Shown in pieces: positions 9,495 through 18,871 of a stretch of 35,819 bases of DNA. The notes under the pieces were generated by a model, which made no database searches, was not told the DNA's origin, and saw only the letters and a list, made by a program, of their open reading frames with translations. Made by a program: the position numbers and the translations under genes. How positions within the stretch are numbered: position 1 is the first letter of the stretch; the number at the start of each line of letters is the position of its first letter. Source of the DNA: Novosphingobium sp. (GTDB taxonomy: Bacteria; Pseudomonadota; Alphaproteobacteria; Sphingomonadales; Sphingomonadaceae); the NCBI RefSeq assembly GCF_030696665.1, contig NZ_JAUYRV010000027.1:1-35819 (forward strand), read 5' to 3'.

Positions 9495-10168
9495 CAGAGG
9501 CCGACCACCGCCGGAAGCGCGCCAATGTGCGGGATTTCAACATCGCGATAATTGCCATTCGAAGGCTCATGCCCGCGCCCGATGAACACCCGGCAGCCAA
9601 AGCCGAGGTCGGTCGCCGTATTCTGGTCATAACGGAAGCTGGATGACACGTGCATGCCCACTTCCGGCCCCATGCCCAGCTGATCGAACATATATTCAAA
9701 CGCCTGCATACGCGGCTTGTAGGCCTGTGCGCTTTCGGCGGTGTAAACCCGGTGGAAGGTCGCGCCCAGCATCCCCACGTTCGCCATGATCTGGCTGTTC
9801 ATCGCGTTTGACAGGATCACCAGCGGGATCTTGTCGCAGATCTTCGAAAGGCCGCCCGCCACATCATCATGCGGCCCCCAGGTCGGCACGGCTTCATAGA
9901 CGGCATTGGCCTCTTCCTCGCGGAATTCCACGCCCCACTTCTTCGAGCAGCGCTCCAGTGAATTGGCGATGACATCGCGATAGGGCTTCCACGCGCCCAG
10001 CACTTCGTCGAAACGATAGGCAGACCAGTCCTTGCAAAACGCAGGCAGCGCCTCGGCGGGCAGGCGGTCGGCATAGAACGCGGTGGCCATTTCGGTCATG
10101 CGAAAGCGGGTCAGCGTGCCATAGCAATCGAAGCTGATGAACTGTGGCGTGAAAACGGCGGTGCTCAT
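9494..10168 (-). CDS. HAD-superfamily hydrolase, haloacid dehalogenase type II-like
   Basis: A 224-residue cytoplasmic HAD protein. The nucleophile Asp14 lies in SFDCYGTLT. Motif II is VILSNAMN, the motif III lysine is in AYKPR, and the C-terminal motif is HVSSSFRYDQNTATDLGF. The layout is that of 2-haloacid dehalogenase type II. However, the usual SSNAWD segment is altered: Ser-Phe-Arg-Tyr-Asp stands where Asn-Ala-Trp-Asp is normal, so the halide-pocket asparagine seems lost and another substrate, perhaps a phosphoester, is possible. An ATG 13 codons upstream (ending at 10207) is an alternative start; the chosen one places the nucleophile at the usual distance. It is the first gene of the overlapping series that leads into the transporter. 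Confidence 0.82.
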   Translation of the reverse strand: MSTAVFTPQFISFDCYGTLTRFRMTEMATAFYADRLPAEALPAFCKDWSAYRFDEVLGAWKPYRDVIANSLERCSKKWGVEFREEEANAVYEAVPTWGPHDDVAGGLSKICDKIPLVILSNAMNSQIMANVGMLGATFHRVYTAESAQAYKPRMQAFEYMFDQLGMGPEVGMHVSSSFRYDQNTATDLGFGCRVFIGRGHEPSNGNYRDVEIPHIGALPAVVGL

Positions 10169-10333
10169 AACGGGAGTCCGATCCTGTGTTCCTGTGGCTT
10201 CGGGCATAGCCCGCTAGCGGCTGGCGGTGATGCAAGATCACCATTGTTGGGGCGGAACTTGCACCTGTTCGTCTTGGCGCAAGAATACTCACTGCACTTT
10301 TTTGCCGCCCGTAACGGCAGGTCATGCCGCGCC

Positions 10334-11263
10334 CTAATAGCCGCGGGTCCGGTCCACTTCGCCCAGCAGCGGGTCGCCCGCCAGCAGACGTAGCACGTTG
10401 TCGGCCAGCACTTCGCCCGCGCTGCCGTGGCGCGTCTCAGCCGCAACATGCGGGGTAAGGAAAATCGCGGGGTGGCTGTAGAATGGGTGCCCCTCGGGCA
10501 GCGGCTCAGGCACGGTCACGTCTAGCATCGCCGCGCGCAACTGCCCTGAATCGAGCGCCGCAATCAGATCGTCCGCCACCAGATGCCCGCCGCGCCCGGC
10601 ATTCACCACGGCACTGCCGCGCGGCATCTTGTCAAACGTTTCACGGCACAGAATGCCGCGTGTTTCCGGCGTCAACGGCAGCAGGCACACCGCGATGTCC
10701 ACTTGCGCCAGAAACGCATCAAAGCCATCGGCCCCGGCAAAGCACGCGACGCCCGCGATCCGGTGCGCGCTGCGGCTCCAGCCTGACAGCGGAAATCCCA
10801 GCGGCTTCAGCATATCAAGCGCCGCCTTGCCCAGTTCACCCAGCCCCATCACCCCAACGCGCGTTTCTGCGGCCAAGCGCGTATGGCGATAGGTCCAGCG
10901 CCCTGCGCGCTGTTCGGTGATGAAGAACGGCAGATCGCGGTGCAGCGCAAGACATGCCATCGCCACATATTCGGCCATGCCGGTGATGATCCCCTGCTCC
11001 ACCATGCGCACCACCCGCACTTGCGGCGGCAGCGCATCCAGCGGCAACTGATCAATCCCCGCACCCACGCTGAACAGCACTTCAAGATTGGGGAACTGCG
11101 CGATGAATTCCGCAGGCGCATTCCACGCCGCCAGCCAGCGCACCTGCGCCGGATCGACCGGATCATGGCCCCAGCGCGCAAACGGCAATTGCGGCACGCG
11201 CGCCGCGAATATCTCGGCCCAGACCGCGCCGCGCGCTTCCAGTCCGTGATAGAGAAATGTCAT
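10334..11263 (-). CDS. ghrA: Glyoxylate/hydroxypyruvate reductase A-like D-2-hydroxyacid dehydrogenase
   Basis: A 309-residue cytoplasmic dehydrogenase of the D-isomer 2-hydroxyacid family; the length matches GhrA (about 312). It reduces glyoxylate to glycolate or hydroxypyruvate to D-glycerate with NAD(P)H. The coenzyme motif GLGELG is at 140-145. The catalytic triad follows as Arg in NAGRGGHL (near 225), Glu in PEPLPEGHPF (near 253) and His in TPHVAAET (near 272). The chosen ATG has AGGGAA about 10 bp upstream; an in-frame start 11 codons earlier lacks this. The gene begins 91 bp below the receptor gene and after its terminator, so it probably has its own promoter. It fits a cluster whose amine oxidase or aldolase would release glyoxylate. 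Confidence 0.87.
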   Translation of the reverse strand: MTFLYHGLEARGAVWAEIFAARVPQLPFARWGHDPVDPAQVRWLAAWNAPAEFIAQFPNLEVLFSVGAGIDQLPLDALPPQVRVVRMVEQGIITGMAEYVAMACLALHRDLPFFITEQRAGRWTYRHTRLAAETRVGVMGLGELGKAALDMLKPLGFPLSGWSRSAHRIAGVACFAGADGFDAFLAQVDIAVCLLPLTPETRGILCRETFDKMPRGSAVVNAGRGGHLVADDLIAALDSGQLRAAMLDVTVPEPLPEGHPFYSHPAIFLTPHVAAETRHGSAGEVLADNVLRLLAGDPLLGEVDRTRGY

Positions 11264-11294
11264 CTGGTCAGCGTTCCCTAAAGTGGCAGCCCGC

Positions 11295-11336
11295 AATAAA
11301 AATGGGGGCAGGCATGGGATTTACCCTGCCTGCCCC
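11295..11336 (-). terminator. Rho-independent terminator of the siderophore-receptor gene
   Basis: On the minus strand, just after the receptor stop, a 10-bp stem (GGGGCAGGCA paired with TGCCTGCCCC) is extended by a bulge and a further GGG/CCC pairing. After a CCA it is followed by TTTTTATTG. This is a textbook intrinsic terminator. It separates the receptor transcript from ghrA. Confidence 0.9.
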
Positions 11337-11354
11337 GATATTACGCGCAGTGCA

Positions 11355-13532
11355 TCAGAACGAGAAGCTTGCCCGCACGTTGAACGCGCGCGGCGCGCCC
11401 GGTGCGATCCACAACCGCGAATAGGACGCGGTGTAGAACTCCTTGTCGAACAGGTTGGTGACGTCTGCAGTAAGCTTCACGCCGTCCGAAGGTTCATAGC
11501 TCGCCATCGCGCGCGCCACGACATAGCCCGGCAGGTCGAACGTCGAACCGGTTTCGCCCAACCGCTTGCCCACATAATTCACGCCGCCGCCCAATGTGGC
11601 ACGGTGGCTGCCGATCATGAAGCCCTTGCTGACGATCAGGTTGGCCGCATGTTCGGGAATGTTGATCAGGCGGTCACCGGGATTGATCGTCAGGCCAAAG
11701 TCCTTGTCGCCTGCCGCCGTCGTCCATTCGGCATCCAGATAGGCGTAAGTGGCGATGATCGTGATGTCGCCCGGCAGGTTGGCGTTGAAGTCCAGTTCGA
11801 TCCCGCGTGAACGTGCCGCACCCCCGGCAATCGAAAGCCCGGCATTGGCAGGGTTGGGATCGGCCGTCAGGATGTTGTTCTTGGTCATCGTGAAGGCCGC
11901 GATAGAACCGCTCAACGGGCCGCCCGGCTCACCCAGACGCACACCCACTTCGTAGGACTTGCTCAGTTCCGAAGGGAACGGATTGCTGGCCGCATCCACG
12001 CCGCTATTGGGGCGGAAGCCTTCGCCATATCCGGCAAAAACCGAGACATCGTCGTTGACTTCATAAAGCACGCCGCCGGTAGGATTGAACTGCGTCTGCT
12101 CCACCAGAACGCTCCGGCCGTTGCTGCGGTTCAGCACCGTCTGCTTGTAATCGTCATAACGTCCGCCCAGACGCAGCTTCAACCGGTCGGTAAGATCGAT
12201 CTGGTCTTGGAAATAGACGCCCCACGCCTTCTGCGTTTCATAAGTATTGGTCAGCGGCACCGCGCCCAGCGCCAGCGTTTGCCCATAGACGGGGTTGAAA
12301 ATGTCCACGGCATAGTTTGCCGCCGTGATTGGCGCACCGGTTGTATAGTTCACCGGACGCCCGCGCAGTTGCAGCAGGTCGATGCGGAAGCGGTCCCAGT
12401 CTGCACCCACCAGCACGTGATGCGTTATGCCGCCGGTATAGAACTTGCCCGACAGTTCGCCGCGCACCACGATGTTGTCCGTGCTGTAATCACGCGAACG
12501 GCGCTGGCGGGCGAGGAAGTTGCCCGGCTTGCCCAGCGTCTGGCGGCGGTTGGTGCCAATCGGGTCAAGCTCGGCCTCGCTCGACAGACCGCTGAATTCA
12601 GTTTCGCGATAGCCCAAGCCTGCGAGGAAATACCAGTCGCCGCCCAGCTTCTGCTGGAACTGCACCTGATGGCCCAGCACTTTCACCTGCATCTGCCCAT
12701 CGCCCGGCTCACCAAAGAAGGTAGACCGGTCAACCACGCCCAGTTGCCCGTTTACCGCAATCGTGCCGCGATCAAACGGGATGCGGTTGTCCATGAACTC
12801 CATTTCATAGGACAGACTGGTGTTCTTGCTCGGCGTGAACACGATGGAAGGGTTGGCCACATACAGCGTCTGGTGGATCGTATCGCGGAAGCTGTCGCCA
12901 TCCTGCGCCGCGCCATTCAGGCGGATCGCCACGGTATCGCTGATCGAAAGGTTGTAATCAGCTTCGACGCGGAAAGTGTTGAAGCTGCCGCCCTGCACCG
13001 CAAACGTGCCGAAGCTCTGGCCGACCTTCGCCTTCTTGGTGATGATGCTGATAGTGCCGCCCGGCTCACCACGGCCAAATACTGCGCCGTTGGGGCCTTT
13101 GAGAATTTCGATCTTCTCGATGCTCGATGCATCGCGCGGCCCGCCATAACCGCGGCCGCCGTTGAAACCGTTGACCAGCACGCCACCGGCAAAGTTTTCA
13201 TCACCCACGAACCCGCGAATGGCGAAACCATCGAACAGACCGCCAAAGTTGTTCTGGCGCGAAACGCCGCTTGATAGGTCGAGCGCTGTATCAAAGCGCG
13301 TGATGTTGAGGTTCTGGAGCGTGCTGGCATCAATCACCTGCACGCTCTGCGGCAGTGCCGAAAGCGGCACGTCACCACGATATTGCTGGCGCTGGCCGAC
13401 CACCACCATCTCGTCAACGGCTTGCGCTTCCTCGCCTTCCGCCGGAACGCTTTGCGCCCAGGCCGTCATCGGCATCACTCCCATCGCCACGCCGATTGCC
13501 AGCGCGGCCTTTACTGCGGACATCTTCATCAT
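11355..13532 (-). CDS. TonB-dependent siderophore-type outer-membrane receptor
   Basis: A 725-residue outer-membrane receptor. A Sec signal peptide with AWAQ cleavage near residue 27 is followed by a TonB-box-like segment (DEMVVVGQ). The plug domain has the LPQSVQVID and GFAIRGF signatures and the IEILKGPNGAVFGRGEPGGTI motif (about residues 140-160). A 22-strand-type barrel ends in a terminal Phe (RASFSF). These features fit the siderophore-receptor subfamily (FpvA/FhuE/FcuA type), which takes up ferric or other metal chelates using TonB energy. The start ATG has GAGGGGTGA at about 8 bp; a second ATG follows directly. A perfect palindrome lies 50 bp upstream. It heads the leftward cluster, so the chelate may be the substrate of the downstream ABC importer and enzymes, which is inference. 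Confidence 0.92.
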   Translation of the reverse strand: MMKMSAVKAALAIGVAMGVMPMTAWAQSVPAEGEEAQAVDEMVVVGQRQQYRGDVPLSALPQSVQVIDASTLQNLNITRFDTALDLSSGVSRQNNFGGLFDGFAIRGFVGDENFAGGVLVNGFNGGRGYGGPRDASSIEKIEILKGPNGAVFGRGEPGGTISIITKKAKVGQSFGTFAVQGGSFNTFRVEADYNLSISDTVAIRLNGAAQDGDSFRDTIHQTLYVANPSIVFTPSKNTSLSYEMEFMDNRIPFDRGTIAVNGQLGVVDRSTFFGEPGDGQMQVKVLGHQVQFQQKLGGDWYFLAGLGYRETEFSGLSSEAELDPIGTNRRQTLGKPGNFLARQRRSRDYSTDNIVVRGELSGKFYTGGITHHVLVGADWDRFRIDLLQLRGRPVNYTTGAPITAANYAVDIFNPVYGQTLALGAVPLTNTYETQKAWGVYFQDQIDLTDRLKLRLGGRYDDYKQTVLNRSNGRSVLVEQTQFNPTGGVLYEVNDDVSVFAGYGEGFRPNSGVDAASNPFPSELSKSYEVGVRLGEPGGPLSGSIAAFTMTKNNILTADPNPANAGLSIAGGAARSRGIELDFNANLPGDITIIATYAYLDAEWTTAAGDKDFGLTINPGDRLINIPEHAANLIVSKGFMIGSHRATLGGGVNYVGKRLGETGSTFDLPGYVVARAMASYEPSDGVKLTADVTNLFDKEFYTASYSRLWIAPGAPRAFNVRASFSF

Positions 13533-13581
13533 CGCAACTTCACCCCTCGTTCTTGATGCGGTTCTTCGATCCCACCCGCCG

Positions 13582-13600
13582 CATGTAACAATGTTACATG
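13582..13600. promoter_or_regulatory. Perfect 19-bp palindrome, likely operator of the siderophore-receptor gene
   Basis: CATGTAACAATGTTACATG has two perfect 9-bp arms around a single central base. It ends 50 bp before the receptor ATG, where a promoter or transcription start is expected. The short one-base centre suits a dimeric helix-turn-helix repressor. It does not match the alphaproteobacterial Fur/Irr/RirA boxes that I know, so iron control is not shown by it. The binding protein is not identifiable here. Confidence 0.7.
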
Positions 13601-13910
13601 GTAAGCAAGCGAAACCGGCGGTTGAGCCGTCCTGCGGTTTATTATTATTCTACGAGCTTATGCTTCTGCAGACGAATCATGCGTTGAAAGCGCAGGCGCG
13701 GACGAACGATTATTGTGAAATTGGCGTGACACCGGCGTCTTTGTGCCGTTGACGATAAGACGGGCTGCACTCAGCCAAGTCTTTTCGAAACGGACACGGG
13801 CAAAACGGTGAAATAGAGTGAACGCGGGCCGCATCTTCGGGCCGGGGATGGCCTTCGGCTAAATCGCTGGGCTGCATCTCGCAGCGCACTTGCCCATTTA
13901 TTGAATATTG

Positions 13911-13940
13911 CCGGGTGGCTACCACAATGCAGCCACCCGG
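13911..13940 (-). terminator. Terminator-like hairpin after iorB
   Basis: A perfect 10-bp stem (CCGGGTGGCT / AGCCACCCGG) with a 10-base loop lies 11 bp beyond the iorB stop. On the minus strand it is followed by an AT-rich CAATATTCAATAAAT tail and not a pure T-run. It probably ends the aldo/keto reductase-iorA-iorB transcript, though less efficiently than a canonical terminator. Confidence 0.75.
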
Positions 13941-13951
13941 TATCACTCGCG

Positions 13952-16282
13952 TCAGACAGATAGCGCCGCCGCCACATGCTCTGGCCGCAGCGGCAACCGA
14001 CGGATCGGCTTACCGGTTGCATCGTGGAACGCCGCCGCAATTGCCGGGGCGGCCAGCGCATTAGCGCTTTCTGATCCCTGCCCATATTCGTCCGTCGTCG
14101 GATCGCTGGCAATCACCACGCGCAGTTCGGGCATGTCCTGCATGGTCAGGATCGGATAGCCCGCCCAGTCGGTCGATGTGATCGCGCCCTTGTCGAACGT
14201 CACTTCTTCAAACAGCGCCTGGCTCACGCCCATCAGGCAGCCCGCCTGAATCTGGCGGCGGAGTTGCAGCGGATTGATGACCACGCCCACGTCGGCCACA
14301 ATCGTCACCCGCTCAACCTTCACCTCACCGCTATCGGGCGTGACCGCAATGTGCGCCGCGCAGGCCCAATAGCCATTGTCGCGCAGCATGATCGACACGC
14401 CCCGGCCCCGCACCACCGCCTTGCCGGTTGAACGTGCAGCAGGCGCTGGCGATGGGCGCGTATCCCAGCCCGATTCCTTGCGCAGCCGCTCCAGCACGGC
14501 GGTAAAGCGCGGGTCGGTCACATGGTCGAGCCGGAACTGCAACGCATCCTTCCCCGCCAGCGCCGCCGCCTCGCTGATCGCCAGTTCGCGCGGGCAGTTC
14601 TGCTGGAACTGGATCGGCGTGCGCATCGAATGGTCACGCAGACCAACCCCGATGGGCGATGCCTTTTGCCCGATCTGCCCAGCGCCGTGGCCTTGCTCGA
14701 ACACGTTGTCGACCTTGGCGTAAACCCACGTGTCAGCAATATTTACCAACCCGCTCTGAAAGCCATAAGTCGTCTCGGCAGAGGGCGCATCAATCACTGG
14801 CAGGCCCGCCAGCATCGCGCCCACCAGCCGGTCGTCCTGCATCGGCGGCCCGCGATGGATTGCTTCATAGGCGGCAATGCGGCCATCCTCACCCAGCTCG
14901 ATGCGAATATCGGCAACCGACGCGGACGATTGCGTTGACCACTGCATATCATCGGCGCGCATCCACTGCACCCGCACCGGGCGTTTCAATTCGCGTGAGA
15001 GGATCACCGCCTCGTCCTCGCTCCCCGCACTGCCCCCGTTCGACCGGCCATAGTGGCCTGACCCCGGATAGGTCTTGACGACCACCTTGTCCTCACCGGT
15101 GACAAGCATCCGTGCGATCATGCGGCGCAAGTGCTGCGGGTTCTGGCTGATGGTGTGGAGCGTGACCGACCCATCGGGCCGCACATCGCCGACCGAAACC
15201 ATCGGGCTGATCGGGGCATGCTTCTGGAACGGCATGCCATAAGCAGCGGTCAGCGTCCGCGCGCCCTTCACGCCCTTGGCATCACCCTTGTTGGCCCGGC
15301 CCGGACGCACCGGATATTCGGCCCAGTCGATTGCGTTGCGCATGTGGTCAAACAACTGGCCGCTTTCGGGCAGGCCCGCCCATTCGCTCCACTGCGTTTC
15401 ACCACCAACTTGCTGCGCGGCCTGCACTGCTTCCCATTCGTTGGGCGAGACAACCGCAAGGAGATTGCCTACGGTCACCACCCGCGCACCCGGAAACTGC
15501 GCGCTGTCCAGCTTGCCTGCGGAAACCAGCGTCGATCCCAGCGTCGCCGGGTGGATCACCCGCGCGTGCAGCATGCCCGGCAGCTTCACATCGCCGATCC
15601 ACTTGGCCTTGCCCGAAATCTTGGGTTCCAGCGAAGGATTGGTCACCGGTTTGCCGATGATGGTGTATTCGGCGCGCGGCTTGAACGGCGGGTTTCCTTC
15701 AACCCGCCGGCCAAACGGCGCATTCAAATCGCCAGAAACCTTGATGGCCAGTTGCAGATCCTGCCCCGCCACAAGCTGGCCGTAAGTCACAGACTTGCCG
15801 CCGCCCGAAATCACCCCGTCCTTTACCGACAATGCACTGCGCGCAACGCCCAGCGTTTGCGATGCCAGCTCAAGCGCTGCCTCGCGCGTGATTGCCGCCA
15901 CCTTGCGCAGGTTCTGCGCGCTGCGCAGCAGACCGAAGGTGCCGCCGCCTTCGGGCGTCGTGTCGGTATCGCCGGAAATGACCGTCTTCATCGCGTCGAT
16001 GGAAACGCCCAGCTCTTCGGCCACGATCTGGCGATAGGCGGTGTAGATGGAACTTTGGCCGAAATCGCACTTGCCGGTGCGGATCGTCACCGCATTGTCC
16101 GCCGCAATCTCGATCCACGATGGCAGGCGTGTAGCATCGACCTGCACCGCTTCGGCGGCCAGCGCTTGTCCGGCCAGCGATGGATGCAGCCCGATCACCA
16201 CCGCCAGCGCGCCCCCGCTGCCAAGGAACCCACGGCGGCTGACGCGCGCTTCGTGGACCGAAAGGATCTCGCCCGCGTTCAT
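13952..16282 (-). CDS. iorB: Molybdopterin-binding subunit, isoquinoline 1-oxidoreductase beta type (IorB-like)
   Basis: A 776-residue catalytic subunit of a two-subunit molybdenum hydroxylase in the xanthine oxidase family. The N-terminus carries a Tat signal (VSRRGFLGSGGALAVVIGL), so the complex is periplasmic, carried out as a folded pair with the small IorA-like subunit. The two duplicated MoCo-binding halves are present. The C-terminal GQGSESANALAAPAIAAA places Glu where the catalytic GvGE glutamate of the family lies. Relatives oxidise N-heterocycles such as isoquinoline, or aldehydes; the substrate here is not readable. There is no FAD subunit, so electrons probably go to a cytochrome or quinone. 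The ATG overlaps the iorA stop (ATGA), and GGGAGCCGA-like sequence within iorA serves as the ribosome-binding site. Confidence 0.88.
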   Translation of the reverse strand: MNAGEILSVHEARVSRRGFLGSGGALAVVIGLHPSLAGQALAAEAVQVDATRLPSWIEIAADNAVTIRTGKCDFGQSSIYTAYRQIVAEELGVSIDAMKTVISGDTDTTPEGGGTFGLLRSAQNLRKVAAITREAALELASQTLGVARSALSVKDGVISGGGKSVTYGQLVAGQDLQLAIKVSGDLNAPFGRRVEGNPPFKPRAEYTIIGKPVTNPSLEPKISGKAKWIGDVKLPGMLHARVIHPATLGSTLVSAGKLDSAQFPGARVVTVGNLLAVVSPNEWEAVQAAQQVGGETQWSEWAGLPESGQLFDHMRNAIDWAEYPVRPGRANKGDAKGVKGARTLTAAYGMPFQKHAPISPMVSVGDVRPDGSVTLHTISQNPQHLRRMIARMLVTGEDKVVVKTYPGSGHYGRSNGGSAGSEDEAVILSRELKRPVRVQWMRADDMQWSTQSSASVADIRIELGEDGRIAAYEAIHRGPPMQDDRLVGAMLAGLPVIDAPSAETTYGFQSGLVNIADTWVYAKVDNVFEQGHGAGQIGQKASPIGVGLRDHSMRTPIQFQQNCPRELAISEAAALAGKDALQFRLDHVTDPRFTAVLERLRKESGWDTRPSPAPAARSTGKAVVRGRGVSIMLRDNGYWACAAHIAVTPDSGEVKVERVTIVADVGVVINPLQLRRQIQAGCLMGVSQALFEEVTFDKGAITSTDWAGYPILTMQDMPELRVVIASDPTTDEYGQGSESANALAAPAIAAAFHDATGKPIRRLPLRPEHVAAALSV

Positions 16283-16806
16283 GCTTCGGCTCCCTGCGCC
16301 ATCAGCTTGGCCGCCCGCTGCGCCCCTTCAAGGATCGCCGCGTAGCTGCCGCAACGGCACAGATGTGGCGATGGGCCGGATGTGGTCAGCGCCGCCTTGA
16401 TGTCGGCATCGCTCGGCTTGGCATTCTGCTCCAGCAGTTCGGTAATCTTGATCATCATGCCAAACTGGCAGATCCCGCACTGCGACACCTGTTCTTCGAT
16501 CCATGCCTGCTGCACCGGATGCAGCTTGCCCGCCGCCTGTTGGGGACTAAGCCCGCGCTGCTTTGCCCAACGCGCCGGAAGCCCGTCCACGGTGGTAACC
16601 GCCTTGCCCGCCACCGCCTCGATCGGGGTGATGCACGCGCGCACTTCCTCGCCATCCAGCAGCACCGAACAGGCCCCGCACTGCGCCAGCCCGCACCCGA
16701 ACTTGGGCGTCATCACGTCCAGCTCGTTGCGCAAAACATACAGCAGCGGCGTATCGGGCGAGGCTGAAACCTCACGCTCCACATCGTTCACAGTGATCCG
16801 GGGCAT
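16279..16806 (-). CDS. iorA: [2Fe-2S] subunit of molybdenum hydroxylase (IorA-like)
   Basis: A 175-residue iron-sulfur subunit with two [2Fe-2S] clusters. The ferredoxin-like domain has Cys38, Cys43, Cys46 and Cys58 (CGLAQCGACS then C). The helical domain has CGICQFG and HLCRCGSY. It passes electrons from the molybdenum site of IorB. It has no signal peptide of its own and must travel with the Tat-tagged IorB. The start has a near-perfect GAGGAG six bases upstream; an upstream in-frame ATG 16 codons earlier has none. It sits 73 bp after the aldo/keto reductase gene, in the same direction. Confidence 0.92.
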   Translation of the reverse strand: MPRITVNDVEREVSASPDTPLLYVLRNELDVMTPKFGCGLAQCGACSVLLDGEEVRACITPIEAVAGKAVTTVDGLPARWAKQRGLSPQQAAGKLHPVQQAWIEEQVSQCGICQFGMMIKITELLEQNAKPSDADIKAALTTSGPSPHLCRCGSYAAILEGAQRAAKLMAQGAEA

Positions 16807-16879
16807 TGCAGTCTCCTCAACCGGGCAGAAGCGGTGTGACCACTTCCCATTCACGTCTTCTTGTCATCAATCCACCACT

Positions 16880-18205
<1,326 letters not shown>

Positions 18206-18871
18206 ATGAATAATCCATCAGCAGGCGTGATGCCTGAACTGCACATTTCCAGACGAAGCGTTCTGGCCTCGGGCGCGGCGTCTGTTGCGCTTACCGCCAT
18301 GTCGGCAGACGCAAACGCCCAATTCCCGGCGCCTGCACCAACAGCGGCAGCATCCCCACCGATGATGAACGTGGCATTCTCGGTCAACGGCAAGCCCGCC
18401 GAACTCGCGCTCGATACCCGCACCACCCTGCTCGACGCGCTGCGGGAACACCTGAAGCTTACCGGCACCAAGAAGGGCTGCGATCATGGCCAGTGCGGGG
18501 CCTGCACGGTGATCGTCAATGGGCAGCGGATCAACAGCTGCCTCAGTCTTGCGGTCCAGCATCAGGGGGACAGCATCACCACCATCGAAGGTATCGGTAC
18601 GCCCGAAAAACTCCACCCGATGCAGGCCGCCTTCATCAAGCATGATGGCTACCAGTGCGGATATTGCACGCCCGGGCAGGTCTGTTCGGCTGTTGCCGTG
18701 CTGGAAGAAATCCGCCGTGGCGTTCCCAGCCACGCGCAGGCAGACATCACCGCGCGCGCCGCCTTCAGCGCTGCCGAAGTGCGCGAACGGATGAGCGGCA
18801 ATATCTGCCGATGCGGAGCGTACTCGAACATCGTCGACGCCATGACAGAAGTGCAGGAGGCAAGCGCGTGA
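18206..18871 (+). CDS. paoA: Periplasmic aldehyde oxidoreductase, [2Fe-2S] subunit (PaoA-like)
   Basis: A 221-residue iron-sulfur subunit of a PaoABC (YagTSR)-type molybdenum aldehyde oxidoreductase. A Tat signal begins with [10 protein letters not shown] at about 14-23 and ends near ANAQF, so the trimer is exported folded. Two [2Fe-2S] clusters are marked by [10 protein letters not shown] plus a later Cys, and by CGYCTPGQ plus CRCGAY. The chosen ATG is preceded by AAGGGAA about eight bases upstream; an in-frame ATG seven codons earlier is weaker. The family oxidises a broad range of aromatic and aliphatic aldehydes to acids in the periplasm. It is the first gene of paoABC and overlaps paoB by four bases. 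Confidence 0.93.
   Translation: MNNPSAGVMPELHISRRSVLASGAASVALTAMSADANAQFPAPAPTAAASPPMMNVAFSVNGKPAELALDTRTTLLDALREHLKLTGTKKGCDHGQCGACTVIVNGQRINSCLSLAVQHQGDSITTIEGIGTPEKLHPMQAAFIKHDGYQCGYCTPGQVCSAVAVLEEIRRGVPSHAQADITARAAFSAAEVRERMSGNICRCGAYSNIVDAMTEVQEASA

Larger units (their letters stand above)
13533..13951. other. 419-bp intergenic region between the siderophore receptor and iorB
   Basis: Both flanking genes read leftward. The left part should hold the receptor promoter: it has the palindrome at 13582-13600 and an AT-rich TTATTATTATT run near 13639. The right end holds the iorB terminator hairpin. The middle contains a 78-codon leftward open frame that resembles nothing I recognise and has no good ribosome-binding site. 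I therefore do not call a gene there. A small RNA or a decayed gene cannot be excluded. Confidence 0.6.

Noticed and set aside
10290..10325. Short inverted repeat (TGCCG/CGGCA) after ghrA as a terminator
   Set aside because: The stem is only 5 bp and on the ghrA strand it is followed by an A-run, not a T-run.
13710..13946. Possible 78-codon leftward gene in the intergenic region before the siderophore receptor
   Set aside because: It has no homology that I recognise, no good ribosome-binding site, and its start overlaps the iorB terminator hairpin.
15131..16345. A 404-codon rightward open frame opposite iorB
   Set aside because: It is a shadow frame of iorB with an Arg/His-rich product and no domain.
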